Source: Sandaracinaceae bacterium (GTDB taxonomy: Bacteria; Myxococcota_A; Polyangia; Polyangiales; Sandaracinaceae). From it: DNA of 7,506 bases. The notes under the pieces are model-generated. The model was not told where the DNA came from and did no database searches. It saw nothing but the letters and a program-made list of their open reading frames with translations. Position 1 is the first letter of the stretch; every line of letters begins with the position of its first letter. Below are positions 1 to 6,926 of the stretch, piece after piece. A program made the translations under genes and the position numbers. The stretch is taken from positions 1 through 7,506 of the forward strand of contig JANWYL010000152.1 in NCBI GenBank assembly GCA_025056955.1, written 5' to 3'.

Positions 1-472
1 GTATCGCGCGATTTGGATGATTTGGGTTCAAGCCACTCTGCAGGAATTTCTGCTTCCGGATCTTGGTGAGCAAATCGATGAGGGCCTGGAGCTCGGGATC
101 CTTTTCTTCTAGCCCCTCATCGAGAGCGACTTCGACTTCTAGCTCCCAAGGCGTGGCGTGAGCGGCCGAGGGGGACTTACGCCCTCGTCCCTCTCCTCGC
201 CGATAGGTTCCTTCTTCAATTTGTCTTGTGACGCGTGACCAGTAGTTTGAGTAAGTGATGTACCTTGCGATGAGCTGTTGACATCGGAAGCGAAGTGCAG
301 TGTTGCGAGGTTGATTTTTGCGCAACTCCTCAAGAAGGCGCTCGAATTCCTTCCGCGGGATTTGCGGCTCGGCGCGTTCAAGCCCTTGGAACCATTGCTC
401 ATAAAGAGACTTCAGGCGAGCAAGGCGCACTTCTGCATCGTGCAGTCTTTCGGCGTATTGAGCAGGATCCAT
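1..472 (-). CDS. Conserved-looking protein of unknown function, C-terminus cut by left edge
   Basis: An open frame starts at ATG 472 and runs off the left edge without a stop, giving 157 residues. I cannot assign a function. Residues 1-55 are charged and probably helical, rich in Glu, Arg and Leu, and could form a short coiled coil. Residues 56-92 are an Arg/Tyr/Trp-rich block containing RNTALRFRCQQLIARY and then YWSRVTRQIEEGTYRR. This resembles, from memory, conserved hypothetical proteins of Deltaproteobacteria/Myxococcota. A basic stretch (RRGEGRGRK, 91-99) leads into an acidic segment (109-128) and another helical, Lys-rich piece. There is no signal peptide or membrane segment, so it is probably cytoplasmic. 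It lies 51 nt downstream of rel on the same strand and may be co-transcribed with it. No strong Shine-Dalgarno precedes the ATG; only GGAT is present. An out-of-frame ATG at 477 is not used in this reading. Confidence that it is a real gene is good; its role is unknown. Confidence 0.72.
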   Translation of the reverse strand, partial: MDPAQYAERLHDAEVRLARLKSLYEQWFQGLERAEPQIPRKEFERLLEELRKNQPRNTALRFRCQQLIARYITYSNYWSRVTRQIEEGTYRRGEGRGRKSPSAAHATPWELEVEVALDEGLEEKDPELQALIDLLTKIRKQKFLQSGLNPNHPNRAI

Positions 473-523
473 TGCATCCAGGGGATAAAGCTAAGTGAAA
501 TCAAAAGAAAACCAAAGAGAAAT

Positions 524-2695
524 CTAGGCCCGCTCAACCGAGTAGACCCCGTCAAGGCTTTGAATCTTCCGCATGAGCATCTGGAGCTTGGCTGCTCCAT
601 CGACTTGGAAGTGAAAGAGGTTGATGGCAGTGCCGTCAGGCGCCACGCGGCAGTTGGCCTCCTGGATATTGACTCCAGCCTCGCTGAAAGCAGCGCTCAC
701 ATTCGAGAGAATCCCTGGCCGGTCTGTAGTGATCACGCGGAGTGCCACAGGGCGCGTGGTTTTGAGACGCTCAGACCACGTCACCTCAACCCGTCGCTCT
801 GGATCGAGTTCCATTGCACGGGGGCAGTCTCGGCGGTGGATCGTCACCCCTCGGCCTCGTGTCACCCAGCCGGTAATGGGATCGCCAGGGAGGGGATTAC
901 AGCAACTTGCAAAGCGGATGACGACGTTATCGACATCGTCAATCGATATGCCACTGGCCGTGCGGCTCATCGAGGCCACGGCGCGGGCTGCTTTTTCGAT
1001 GAAACTTGGCTGGAGCTCTTTTTGGGCCTTCTCATCGGCCATTGCCGCGTCGAAAACCTCCTGGGCTTCGATTTTTCCAAAACCAACTCCTGCAAACATT
1101 TCGTCAGCACTCGCGTAGCGAAGTGCCTTGGCTACCTTTTCGCAGGCACCGCTTTTGAGGAAGCGGGCAAAGCTCATGTTTCGCTTGTGAAAAACGCGTT
1201 CGACGAGCTCTCGGCCCACCTTGATCGAACGCTTTCTTTCCTCGGCCCGTAGATATGCCCGGATTTTAGATCGAGCGCGGCCTGTTGCGACGAAGTCGAG
1301 CCAATCTTGGGATGGATGCTGGTTGGGGTTGGTAATGATCTCGACGGTATCACCGTTTTGGAGCTGATACCGAAGTGGCTGGATGGCTCCATTAACCCTG
1401 GCACCAGCACAATGGTGGCCGACTTCTGTGTGAATGGCATAGGCGAAGTCGATCACTGTTGCACCGCGCGGAAATACCTTGATCTGGCCCTTTGGAGTGA
1501 AGGCGTAGACCTCGTCTGAAAAGAGGTCGACTTTGACCGCTTCGATAAATTCAGCGGGATCAGAGACTTCTTGCTGAAACTCAATGAGCTGCCGCAACCA
1601 TGCGAAGCGGGCAAGATCCTTTTCGTCGACCCCACCAGAACCCCCTTCTTTGTATTTCCAGTGAGCGGCAATGCCTTCCTCGGCGATTTTGTGCATTTCA
1701 TGGGTGCGGATTTGAATTTCGATGCGCCGCTGGTTTGGACCAATCACCGTTGTGTGAAGCGATTGGTACATGTTGGGCTTGGGGAGAGCGATAAAGTCCT
1801 TAAAACGCCCTGGTATTGGAATCCATTGTGAGTGAATGATCCCCAATGCCGCATAACACTGCGTCACCGTATCGACAATCGCTCGAAATGCGATCACATC
1901 ATGCACTTGCTCAAAATCCACGTTGTTTTGGCGCATTTTCCGATAGATCGAATAGAGGTGCTTCAGGCGCCCTGAGACGTGTGCGCGGATTCCCCCCTCA
2001 GCGAGCATGGCTTGGAGGCGCTTGACCACGTCGGCAATGTAACGCTCGTGGTCTTTTTGCAGGCGCTTGGTCTTTTGAAGAAGCTCCTGGTATTGTTCTG
2101 GAAAAAGGTACTTAAAGGCCAAATCCTCAAGCTCGCTTTTTATCCAGTTGATGCCCAAGCGGCCAGCAAGGGGCGCGTAGATGTCCATCGTTTCTTGGGC
2201 AATGCGGATCTGGGATTCGAGCTTCATGTGCTCAAGGGTGCGCATGTTGTCGAGGCGATCTGCGAGCTTGACCAAAACCACCCGAATGTCTCGGGCCATG
2301 GCGACGAGCATTTTGCGAAAACTCTCGGCTTGTTGATCTTCCCTCCACGTGAAGTTGACGCGGCCGAGTTTTGTCACGCCATCGACCAAGAAGGCGATTT
2401 CCGCCCCAAAGCGTTCTTTCATCTCCTCTTCGCTGACATTGCAATCCTCCATCACATCATGGAGGAGGGCCGCGCAGACACTTGCAGCGTCGAGGCGCAT
2501 CTCGGCAATGATTTTGGCCACACAAAGGGGATGGTGAATGTAGGGTTCTCCTGATTTGCGCTTTTGACCATCATGCTTTTCCGTAGCAAAGGCGTAAGCA
2601 CGATGGAGCAATTCGAAATCAGCTGTGGGCTGATAGGTCCGCACTGCTTCGACGATGTCAATAAAGCGAGGAGCGCGTGGGGCAAAGCCAGCCAT
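524..2695 (-). CDS. rel: Bifunctional (p)ppGpp synthetase/hydrolase, RelA/SpoT family (Rel)
   Basis: Makes (p)ppGpp from ATP and GDP/GTP and hydrolyses it, controlling the stringent response on or near the ribosome. Numbering is from ATG 2695 (723 aa, normal family length). The HD hydrolase domain (about 20-175) keeps RKSGEPY (from R46), H55, HDVMED (H79, D80, E83, D84), D146 and N150, so hydrolysis should be intact. The synthetase domain (about 215-350) has GRLKHLYSIYRKM, RFKD at 297-300 (the RXKD type of bifunctional enzymes, not the EXDD of RelA), YQSLHT at 310 and EIQIRT with catalytic E326. TGS spans about 391-452. A CC...H...C zinc-finger-like region has C598, C599, H620 and C624. ACT spans about 647-723. 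The ATG start is chosen because AGGTGG lies 6 nt upstream; a TTG at 2719 would add eight residues but has a poorer site. One oddity is Asp149 where the usual motif is ADRxHN. The stop is TAG at 526-524. The leftmost gene follows after 51 nt. Confidence 0.96.
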   Translation of the reverse strand: MAGFAPRAPRFIDIVEAVRTYQPTADFELLHRAYAFATEKHDGQKRKSGEPYIHHPLCVAKIIAEMRLDAASVCAALLHDVMEDCNVSEEEMKERFGAEIAFLVDGVTKLGRVNFTWREDQQAESFRKMLVAMARDIRVVLVKLADRLDNMRTLEHMKLESQIRIAQETMDIYAPLAGRLGINWIKSELEDLAFKYLFPEQYQELLQKTKRLQKDHERYIADVVKRLQAMLAEGGIRAHVSGRLKHLYSIYRKMRQNNVDFEQVHDVIAFRAIVDTVTQCYAALGIIHSQWIPIPGRFKDFIALPKPNMYQSLHTTVIGPNQRRIEIQIRTHEMHKIAEEGIAAHWKYKEGGSGGVDEKDLARFAWLRQLIEFQQEVSDPAEFIEAVKVDLFSDEVYAFTPKGQIKVFPRGATVIDFAYAIHTEVGHHCAGARVNGAIQPLRYQLQNGDTVEIITNPNQHPSQDWLDFVATGRARSKIRAYLRAEERKRSIKVGRELVERVFHKRNMSFARFLKSGACEKVAKALRYASADEMFAGVGFGKIEAQEVFDAAMADEKAQKELQPSFIEKAARAVASMSRTASGISIDDVDNVVIRFASCCNPLPGDPITGWVTRGRGVTIHRRDCPRAMELDPERRVEVTWSERLKTTRPVALRVITTDRPGILSNVSAAFSEAGVNIQEANCRVAPDGTAINLFHFQVDGAAKLQMLMRKIQSLDGVYSVERA

Positions 2696-2701
2696 GCGAA
2701 G

Positions 2702-2707
2702 CCACCT
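2702..2707 (-). promoter_or_regulatory. Ribosome binding site deciding the rel start
   Basis: On the minus strand AGGTGG is followed by CTTCGC and then ATG (2695). This is a near-consensus Shine-Dalgarno with 6-nt spacing. It lies inside the reading frame that would open at TTG 2719, so it favours the shorter 723-residue Rel. Confidence 0.65.
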
Positions 2708-2721
2708 ATCGCGATTCAAGC

Positions 2722-2737
2722 GTTAACCTAACCTAAT
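2722..2737 (-). repeat. Short TTAGG tandem repeat in the rel leader
   Basis: On the minus strand the sequence reads ATTAGGTTAGGTTAAC, about two and a half copies of a 5-bp TTAGG unit. It lies between the proposed -10 element and the rel ribosome binding site. No function can be assigned, and a repeat this short may be chance. Confidence 0.4.
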
Positions 2738-2764
2738 GCTACCACTGATTTGCTTTAAGGTCGA
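2736..2764 (-). promoter_or_regulatory. Candidate sigma70-type promoter for rel
   Basis: Read on the minus strand, TCGACC (2764-2759) and TAGCAT (2741-2736) match TTGACA and TATAAT at four of six positions each, with a 17-nt spacer. Transcription would begin near 2730 and give a leader of roughly 35 nt before ATG 2695. This is a pattern match only; AT-rich intergenic DNA gives such matches by chance. Confidence 0.3.
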
Positions 2765-2800
2765 ATGGGCTATGTGATGGCAAGTGCTTTTGCACCAGGC

Positions 2801-2812
2801 TTGACTTCTCAA
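2801..2812 (+). promoter_or_regulatory. TTGACT -35-like element within a small inverted repeat before the peroxidase gene
   Basis: TTGACT (2801-2806) matches the -35 consensus at five of six positions. The same bases form a 12-bp inverted repeat, TTGA-CTTC-TCAA. No good -10 lies 16-18 nt downstream, and any start site there would almost touch ATG 2842. The half-sites look like those of FNR/CRP-family regulators, but the spacing is 4 nt rather than the 6 nt between TTGA and TCAA in an FNR box. Weak candidate. Confidence 0.2.
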
Positions 2813-2841
2813 AAACGCGATTTACTCATGCTCCAACACTC

Positions 2842-3933
2842 ATGACTTCAGCAAGGCGATTGGCGGTTTCAGGCGTCTTTCTGGGGCTTGCAGGGAGCGC
2901 CGCGTTGCTTTTGGGAGAGGGATGCACCGGCATGTTTGCCGGTTGCGAAGAAAAAAAAGGCGAGGCTCCTCCGCCTGTGGCTGAGAAGATAAGTGCGCCT
3001 TCAGCTCCAGTTGAGCCGCTTCCGACTCCGCAGGTGGACATGCGCAAGGTGCTTCTTGGGAGGGCGCTTTTTCACGACAAGCGCCTCTCTGGCGATGGAA
3101 CAATTTCCTGTGCGAGTTGTCATTCGCTCGACACGGGAGGGGCCGAGCACCGAAAAACCTCGATTGGGATTCAAGGCCAAGTGGGGCCAATCAATGCGCC
3201 AACGGTTCTTAATTCAGGGCTGAACTTCAAGCAGTTTTGGGATGGTCGTGCAGATAGCCTTGAAGAGCAGGCCCTAGGGCCTGTCGCAAATCCCATCGAA
3301 ATGGGGGCCAGCTGGGATAAGGTTGTGGAAACAATTCGGGGGATAGAAAACTATCGCAAACAATTTGAGGCGATCTACCCAGATGGGGTTACTCAAGCCA
3401 ATATCGTCAATGCGATTGCTGAATACGAGCGTTCGCTTGTGACCCCCTCTCGATTTGATGAGTACTTGAGCGGAAATCAACATGCGTTGAGCGAGGAGGA
3501 GCAAAAGGGGTGGGAGATCTTTCAAAAGGTGGGGTGCATTTCGTGTCATCGAGGGCCAAACATTGGGGGAGGGATGTTTCAAAAGATGGGGCTTGTGCGC
3601 AACTACTTTGAAATGCGCGGCACTCCCCTCACCGAAGCCGACAATGGCCGCTACAACGTCACCAAAAACGAGAACGATCGGCACTTTTTCAAGGTGCCAT
3701 CCTTGCGCAACGTTGAGCTTACAGCTCCTTATTTTCATGACGGATCGCAAGAGAAGCTCGAAGATGCGGTGCGCATCATGGGGCTTGTGCAGCTTGGAAA
3801 AGAGCTTAAGGAAGAAGAAATAAAGGCGATTGTCGCCTTTTTGAAGAGCCTTACCGGAAAATTGCCTCCGCATGCCCGATTGCCAGAGGGGGGCGAAAAT
3901 GATCCGTCCCAAACTGTGGGGGGAACAAGCTAG
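2842..3933 (+). CDS. Di-heme cytochrome c peroxidase (CcpA/MauG family), probable lipoprotein
   Basis: Reduces hydrogen peroxide to water using electrons from a small redox protein, in the periplasm or on an envelope membrane. The 363-residue product has an N-terminal export signal with two candidate lipidation cysteines; FAGC ending at C35 is closer to a lipobox than GEGC at C28. A Pro/Glu/Ala-rich linker follows, to about residue 65. Heme 1 binds at CASCH (C90, C93, H94) and heme 2 at CISCH (C232, C235, H236). Compared by eye with the Pseudomonas enzyme (mature numbering recalled from memory), W133, Q143 and E153 match W94, Q104 and Glu114. H299 in PYFHDG and M313 in RIMG match H261 and the axial Met275. 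The His71 position falls on Ile110 in SIGIQG, so the usual distal ligand of heme 1 is missing. ATG 2842 is the first clear start and has no Shine-Dalgarno. The gene is divergent from rel and is followed 83 nt later by the peptidase gene. The family is clear; physiological donor and exact activity are not. Confidence 0.93.
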   Translation: MTSARRLAVSGVFLGLAGSAALLLGEGCTGMFAGCEEKKGEAPPPVAEKISAPSAPVEPLPTPQVDMRKVLLGRALFHDKRLSGDGTISCASCHSLDTGGAEHRKTSIGIQGQVGPINAPTVLNSGLNFKQFWDGRADSLEEQALGPVANPIEMGASWDKVVETIRGIENYRKQFEAIYPDGVTQANIVNAIAEYERSLVTPSRFDEYLSGNQHALSEEEQKGWEIFQKVGCISCHRGPNIGGGMFQKMGLVRNYFEMRGTPLTEADNGRYNVTKNENDRHFFKVPSLRNVELTAPYFHDGSQEKLEDAVRIMGLVQLGKELKEEEIKAIVAFLKSLTGKLPPHARLPEGGENDPSQTVGGTS

Positions 3934-3939
3934 CAGGCC

Positions 3940-3991
3940 TTCTGAAAGATGCGTTGCCATGATTGATTTAACGGGGGTTTTTTCTGAAAGA
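3940..3991 (+). repeat. Direct repeat TTCTGAAAGA in the peroxidase-peptidase gap
   Basis: The 10-mer TTCTGAAAGA occurs at 3940-3949 and again at 3982-3991, 42 bp apart, inside the short gap between the two genes. A G5T6 run (3973-3983) lies just before the second copy but has no stem in front of it, so I do not call a terminator. No function is assigned. Confidence 0.4.
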
Positions 3992-4016
3992 AGCTTTTGG
4001 GCTATTTGTGAGTGCC

Positions 4017-6926
4017 ATGAAGTGGAGGCGCTTTTTGAGCATTTGCTTGTGGACATGGATTGGGACTTGGGGATGCAGCGGTTCTTCAATCCCTGCACGC
4101 CCAGGCACCGTGGCGGGGCGAGCGAGCGAAGAGGCCAGGCGGCAAGAGCGCAAGCCTCTTTCTCTGCCTCCTGAAGGGCGCCTTCCCCCTGGCATTACCC
4201 CATTGCGTTATGCCCTAGAGCTTGAAGTCGATCCGAGGAAAACCGGCTTTGGAGGGCAAGTCGATATTCGGATTCGTCTCGAACATGCTGTGAGGCACAT
4301 CTGGCTTCACGCCGCTGGGATGCAGGTTGAGGAGTTGTTTGTGGTCCCAGGTTTTGAGGGGGACTTCCAGGACAGGGTTCTGAGCTCGAGGCCTGGCTTT
4401 GCAATCAATGCTGATTGGGAAGCAACGCCAGGGACAGAATTGGTCGCGATACGCTTTCCTGTGCTTGTTGGCCCTGGCGATTCGACATTGCACATCCGAT
4501 ATCGTGCGCCTTTTGACACTCAGCTCCAAGGGCTTTATCGAGTGGAGGCAGGGGGCCAGAGCTATGCATTCACTCAATTTGAGCCCACGATGGCGCGGCG
4601 AGCTTTTCCGTGTTTCGATGAGCCGCGCTTTAAGACTCCATTTTCTGTAAGCTTAAAAATCAAAAGTACCGATCGGGCTTTTTCAAATGGGCCCGAGGCC
4701 GACATCGATCAAATCGACGAAGAGTCGATCATTGTTCGCTTTGCAAGGACTCCTCCTTTGCCCACTTATCTTGTGGCTTTTGCGGTTGGGCCTTTTGATG
4801 TGGTGGAGTGGGGGCTCATTCCGCCTAACCGCGTTCGTGCCCATTCGGTTCCACTTCGGGGCATTGCCCCGCAAGGGCGGTCCAAAGAGATGGGCTTTGC
4901 CCTTGGCCAGGCTTCTCGCTTGCTTTCAACCCTCGAGGAGCGCATCGGGGTGCCATACCCTTTCGAAAAGCTTGATCTTGTGGCTGTTCCAGACTTTGCG
5001 TCTGGGGCGATGGAGAATCCGGGCCTCATCACCTTTAGGGACACCTTCTTGCTGTTGCCTGAGCGGCCTGGAGTCGACAAAATTCGCGCCACCACTTCGG
5101 TCATCGCTCACGAATTGGCCCACCAATGGTTTGGAAATCTCGTGACCATGCCTTGGTGGGATGAGCTATGGCTCAATGAAGCCTTTGCCACTTTTCTTGC
5201 GTTTCGAGCGGTGGCTCGGGTTGCTCCAGAACAGAACGCTTTGATGCAGGAGGCCATTTCGATGCATCAAGCAATGGATGCGGATTCTTTGCCCTCGGCG
5301 CGGCGGGTGAGGCAATCGATCGCAAGCGAGCACGACATACGCAATGCCTTTGATGCGATCACTTACCAAAAAGGCGCAGCTCTTCTTGGAATGCTTGAGG
5401 CCCACTTGGGCGAGGATGCATTTTGGAAAGGAATCAAAGATTTTCTCGAAGCTCATCGTTTTGGCAGTGCCCGTACGGAGGATGTGTACCTCTCCCTAAG
5501 CCGTGCTGCTGGAGTGGATGTTGCAAGCCGCCTTTTGCCCTATTTGGATCAAGCTGGTGTTCCTCTGCTCCAGGTGGATCTCGTGTGTGGCGAGGCCGGC
5601 GGCGTGATTGAACTTCGCCAGCGTCCTTTTATGCCCCTCGGGGTGGAATTCGACCCTTCTGCGCTCAATTCGCGATGGACAATTCCAGTTTGCTTGCGCT
5701 TTGGGCGGCGAGGAGGGGAAGAGGAGGCATGCATGCTGCTTCGTGATTTCGGGATGCGTTTTGCTGTTCCTCCAGGCCCATGCCCCGAGTGGGTTCATCC
5801 CAACGCGGGAGCCATTGCCTACTATCGCTTTGCCTTGCCTGCTCAAGAGTTCAATGCGCTTGGGCTTTGGGGTTACGACCGGCTCAATGCGCGCGAACGC
5901 CTGTCGCTTGCACATGCCCTTGAAGGAATGGTGCGACTTGGAGCGCAGGAACTCGAGGACATCCTGCCCTTTTTGGAACGCGTTGCCAACGATCCAGAGC
6001 GTGTGGTGTCTACTGCCCCATTTGGACTATTCCGTCAGATGGTTGAGCATTGGGCGCAAGGAGATGCCCGCGCCAGGCGATGGGTGGCTTCGCTTTACGG
6101 GACGCGTCTGGCACGCTTGACATGGAATAGCAAACCAGGCGAAACGCAAGAAGACACGCTTTTTCGTCGGGATTTGGCTTGGTTTTTGATCCGGGTTGCG
6201 CGAGACGAGCGGGTGATTGCCCAAGCGGCTGAGCTTGGGCGCAACTACCTTGGGAAAGGGCAGCCTCCTTATCATGATGGGCGTTTGCACCCAGAAGCCC
6301 TTCCGCCGGAGCTTGTGGCGCCAGCGCTGCAGGCGCTGTTCATCCGGCCGGAGCCATGTGCAGCTGGGCAAGCCTGTGCTGACGACCCTGGGAGTGCCCA
6401 ACGCGCTTTGCTCTTCGAACATGCATTGAACCTTGCTCTGGCCTCTGAAGACGGAGCAATCAGGCAGCGCCTTCTTTTCGCAATCGCTTCTGTTGAAGAA
6501 GAGGGCCTTCGCGAACGGGTGCTTGGGTTAGCGCTCGACCCTCGCTTACGAGTCAATGAGCGGGAGATACCAATTGCTGCTCAGGCCAGTGGCTCAAGCG
6601 GGAGGCGATTTGTGCTCGAATGGGTTGGGGCACATCTGCAGGAGATTGGTCGAAGCTTTGCGAGGGTCCGGCTTGGCAATTTGCCCCTTCTTTTTAGTGA
6701 CTTTTGTGCGCCTACCGATCTTGAGCACCTCAAAACGGTCTTTAGGCCAGTGATCGATTCGTGGCCAGGTATTCCACGAAATCTCGCGCTTGCTGCTGAA
6801 GCGATTGCGATGTGTGCTGCACTTCGCGAGCGCTATGCAGAACCTTTTGGTAGGCTGCTGCCATTCCTCGGGCAAGGGAGGCAAAAGCTGAAAGGAGGGT
6901 CCAACGACAGGAAGTCAAGGCAATGA
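4017..6926 (+). CDS. M1-family zinc metallo-aminopeptidase, probable lipoprotein
   Basis: Removes N-terminal amino acids from peptides with one catalytic zinc. Numbering is from ATG 4017 (969 aa, within the usual range for three/four-domain M1 enzymes). The leader MKWRRFLSICLWTWIGTWGC has a basic start, a hydrophobic core and a possible lipidation Cys20; the lipobox TWGC is weak at -3 and -2. This suggests envelope location, unlike cytoplasmic PepN. The N-terminal beta domain (about 60-260) carries QFEPTMARRAFPCFDEP, with Q187 and E189 probably contacting the substrate N-terminus. The exopeptidase motif GAMEN is at 330-334. HELAH (H365, E366, H369) with E388 after 18 residues is the HEXXH-X18-E zinc site, and Y450 in ITYQKGAA is the catalytic tyrosine. 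All key residues are present, so it should be active. The remaining C-terminal half (about 590-950) resembles an ERAP1-type helical domain, with Cys781 and Cys787 close together. GTG 4008 would add three residues; neither start has a strong ribosome site. The stop overlaps the rsmE start. Confidence 0.94.
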   Translation: MKWRRFLSICLWTWIGTWGCSGSSIPARPGTVAGRASEEARRQERKPLSLPPEGRLPPGITPLRYALELEVDPRKTGFGGQVDIRIRLEHAVRHIWLHAAGMQVEELFVVPGFEGDFQDRVLSSRPGFAINADWEATPGTELVAIRFPVLVGPGDSTLHIRYRAPFDTQLQGLYRVEAGGQSYAFTQFEPTMARRAFPCFDEPRFKTPFSVSLKIKSTDRAFSNGPEADIDQIDEESIIVRFARTPPLPTYLVAFAVGPFDVVEWGLIPPNRVRAHSVPLRGIAPQGRSKEMGFALGQASRLLSTLEERIGVPYPFEKLDLVAVPDFASGAMENPGLITFRDTFLLLPERPGVDKIRATTSVIAHELAHQWFGNLVTMPWWDELWLNEAFATFLAFRAVARVAPEQNALMQEAISMHQAMDADSLPSARRVRQSIASEHDIRNAFDAITYQKGAALLGMLEAHLGEDAFWKGIKDFLEAHRFGSARTEDVYLSLSRAAGVDVASRLLPYLDQAGVPLLQVDLVCGEAGGVIELRQRPFMPLGVEFDPSALNSRWTIPVCLRFGRRGGEEEACMLLRDFGMRFAVPPGPCPEWVHPNAGAIAYYRFALPAQEFNALGLWGYDRLNARERLSLAHALEGMVRLGAQELEDILPFLERVANDPERVVSTAPFGLFRQMVEHWAQGDARARRWVASLYGTRLARLTWNSKPGETQEDTLFRRDLAWFLIRVARDERVIAQAAELGRNYLGKGQPPYHDGRLHPEALPPELVAPALQALFIRPEPCAAGQACADDPGSAQRALLFEHALNLALASEDGAIRQRLLFAIASVEEEGLRERVLGLALDPRLRVNEREIPIAAQASGSSGRRFVLEWVGAHLQEIGRSFARVRLGNLPLLFSDFCAPTDLEHLKTVFRPVIDSWPGIPRNLALAAEAIAMCAALRERYAEPFGRLLPFLGQGRQKLKGGSNDRKSRQ
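6909..6914 (+). promoter_or_regulatory. Ribosome binding site for the rsmE-like gene
   Basis: AGGAAG lies 8 nt before ATG 6923, inside the last codons of the peptidase gene. A stronger Shine-Dalgarno-like run, AAAGGAGGG (6891-6899), sits 23 nt before the ATG with no start codon at the right distance. It may only help ribosomes stay near the junction, or may simply encode Lys-Gly-Gly. Confidence 0.5.

Noticed and set aside
473..523. Pyrimidine-rich gap after rel considered as a terminator or separate promoter
   Set aside because: The T-rich tract on the minus strand has no stem, and no pair of -35/-10 hexamers with good spacing is seen. Read-through into the next gene is the simpler reading.
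278..1252. Long plus-strand open frame (324 codons) opposite the 3' part of rel and the leftmost gene
   Set aside because: It lies antisense to well-supported Rel ACT, zinc-finger and linker sequence and overlaps the leftmost gene. Its translation has no recognisable domain and no ribosome site, so it is a shadow of the real coding strand.
1979..2554. Plus-strand open frame of 191 codons opposite the Rel hydrolase domain
   Set aside because: It is fully antisense to the conserved HD and synthetase region; its composition mirrors the opposite strand and no motif is seen.
2801..2812. TTGA-N4-TCAA considered as an FNR/Anr box for the peroxidase gene
   Set aside because: FNR-type boxes have six bases between TTGA and TCAA; here there are four, so the site does not fit. 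It is kept only as a weak inverted repeat.
3971..3983. G5T6 run resembling the tail of an intrinsic terminator after the peroxidase gene
   Set aside because: No inverted repeat precedes the T run, so a hairpin cannot form.
3274..4098. Minus-strand open frame of 274 codons opposite the peroxidase gene
   Set aside because: It is antisense to a clear di-heme peroxidase with all heme motifs and crosses into the next gene; no domain is recognisable.
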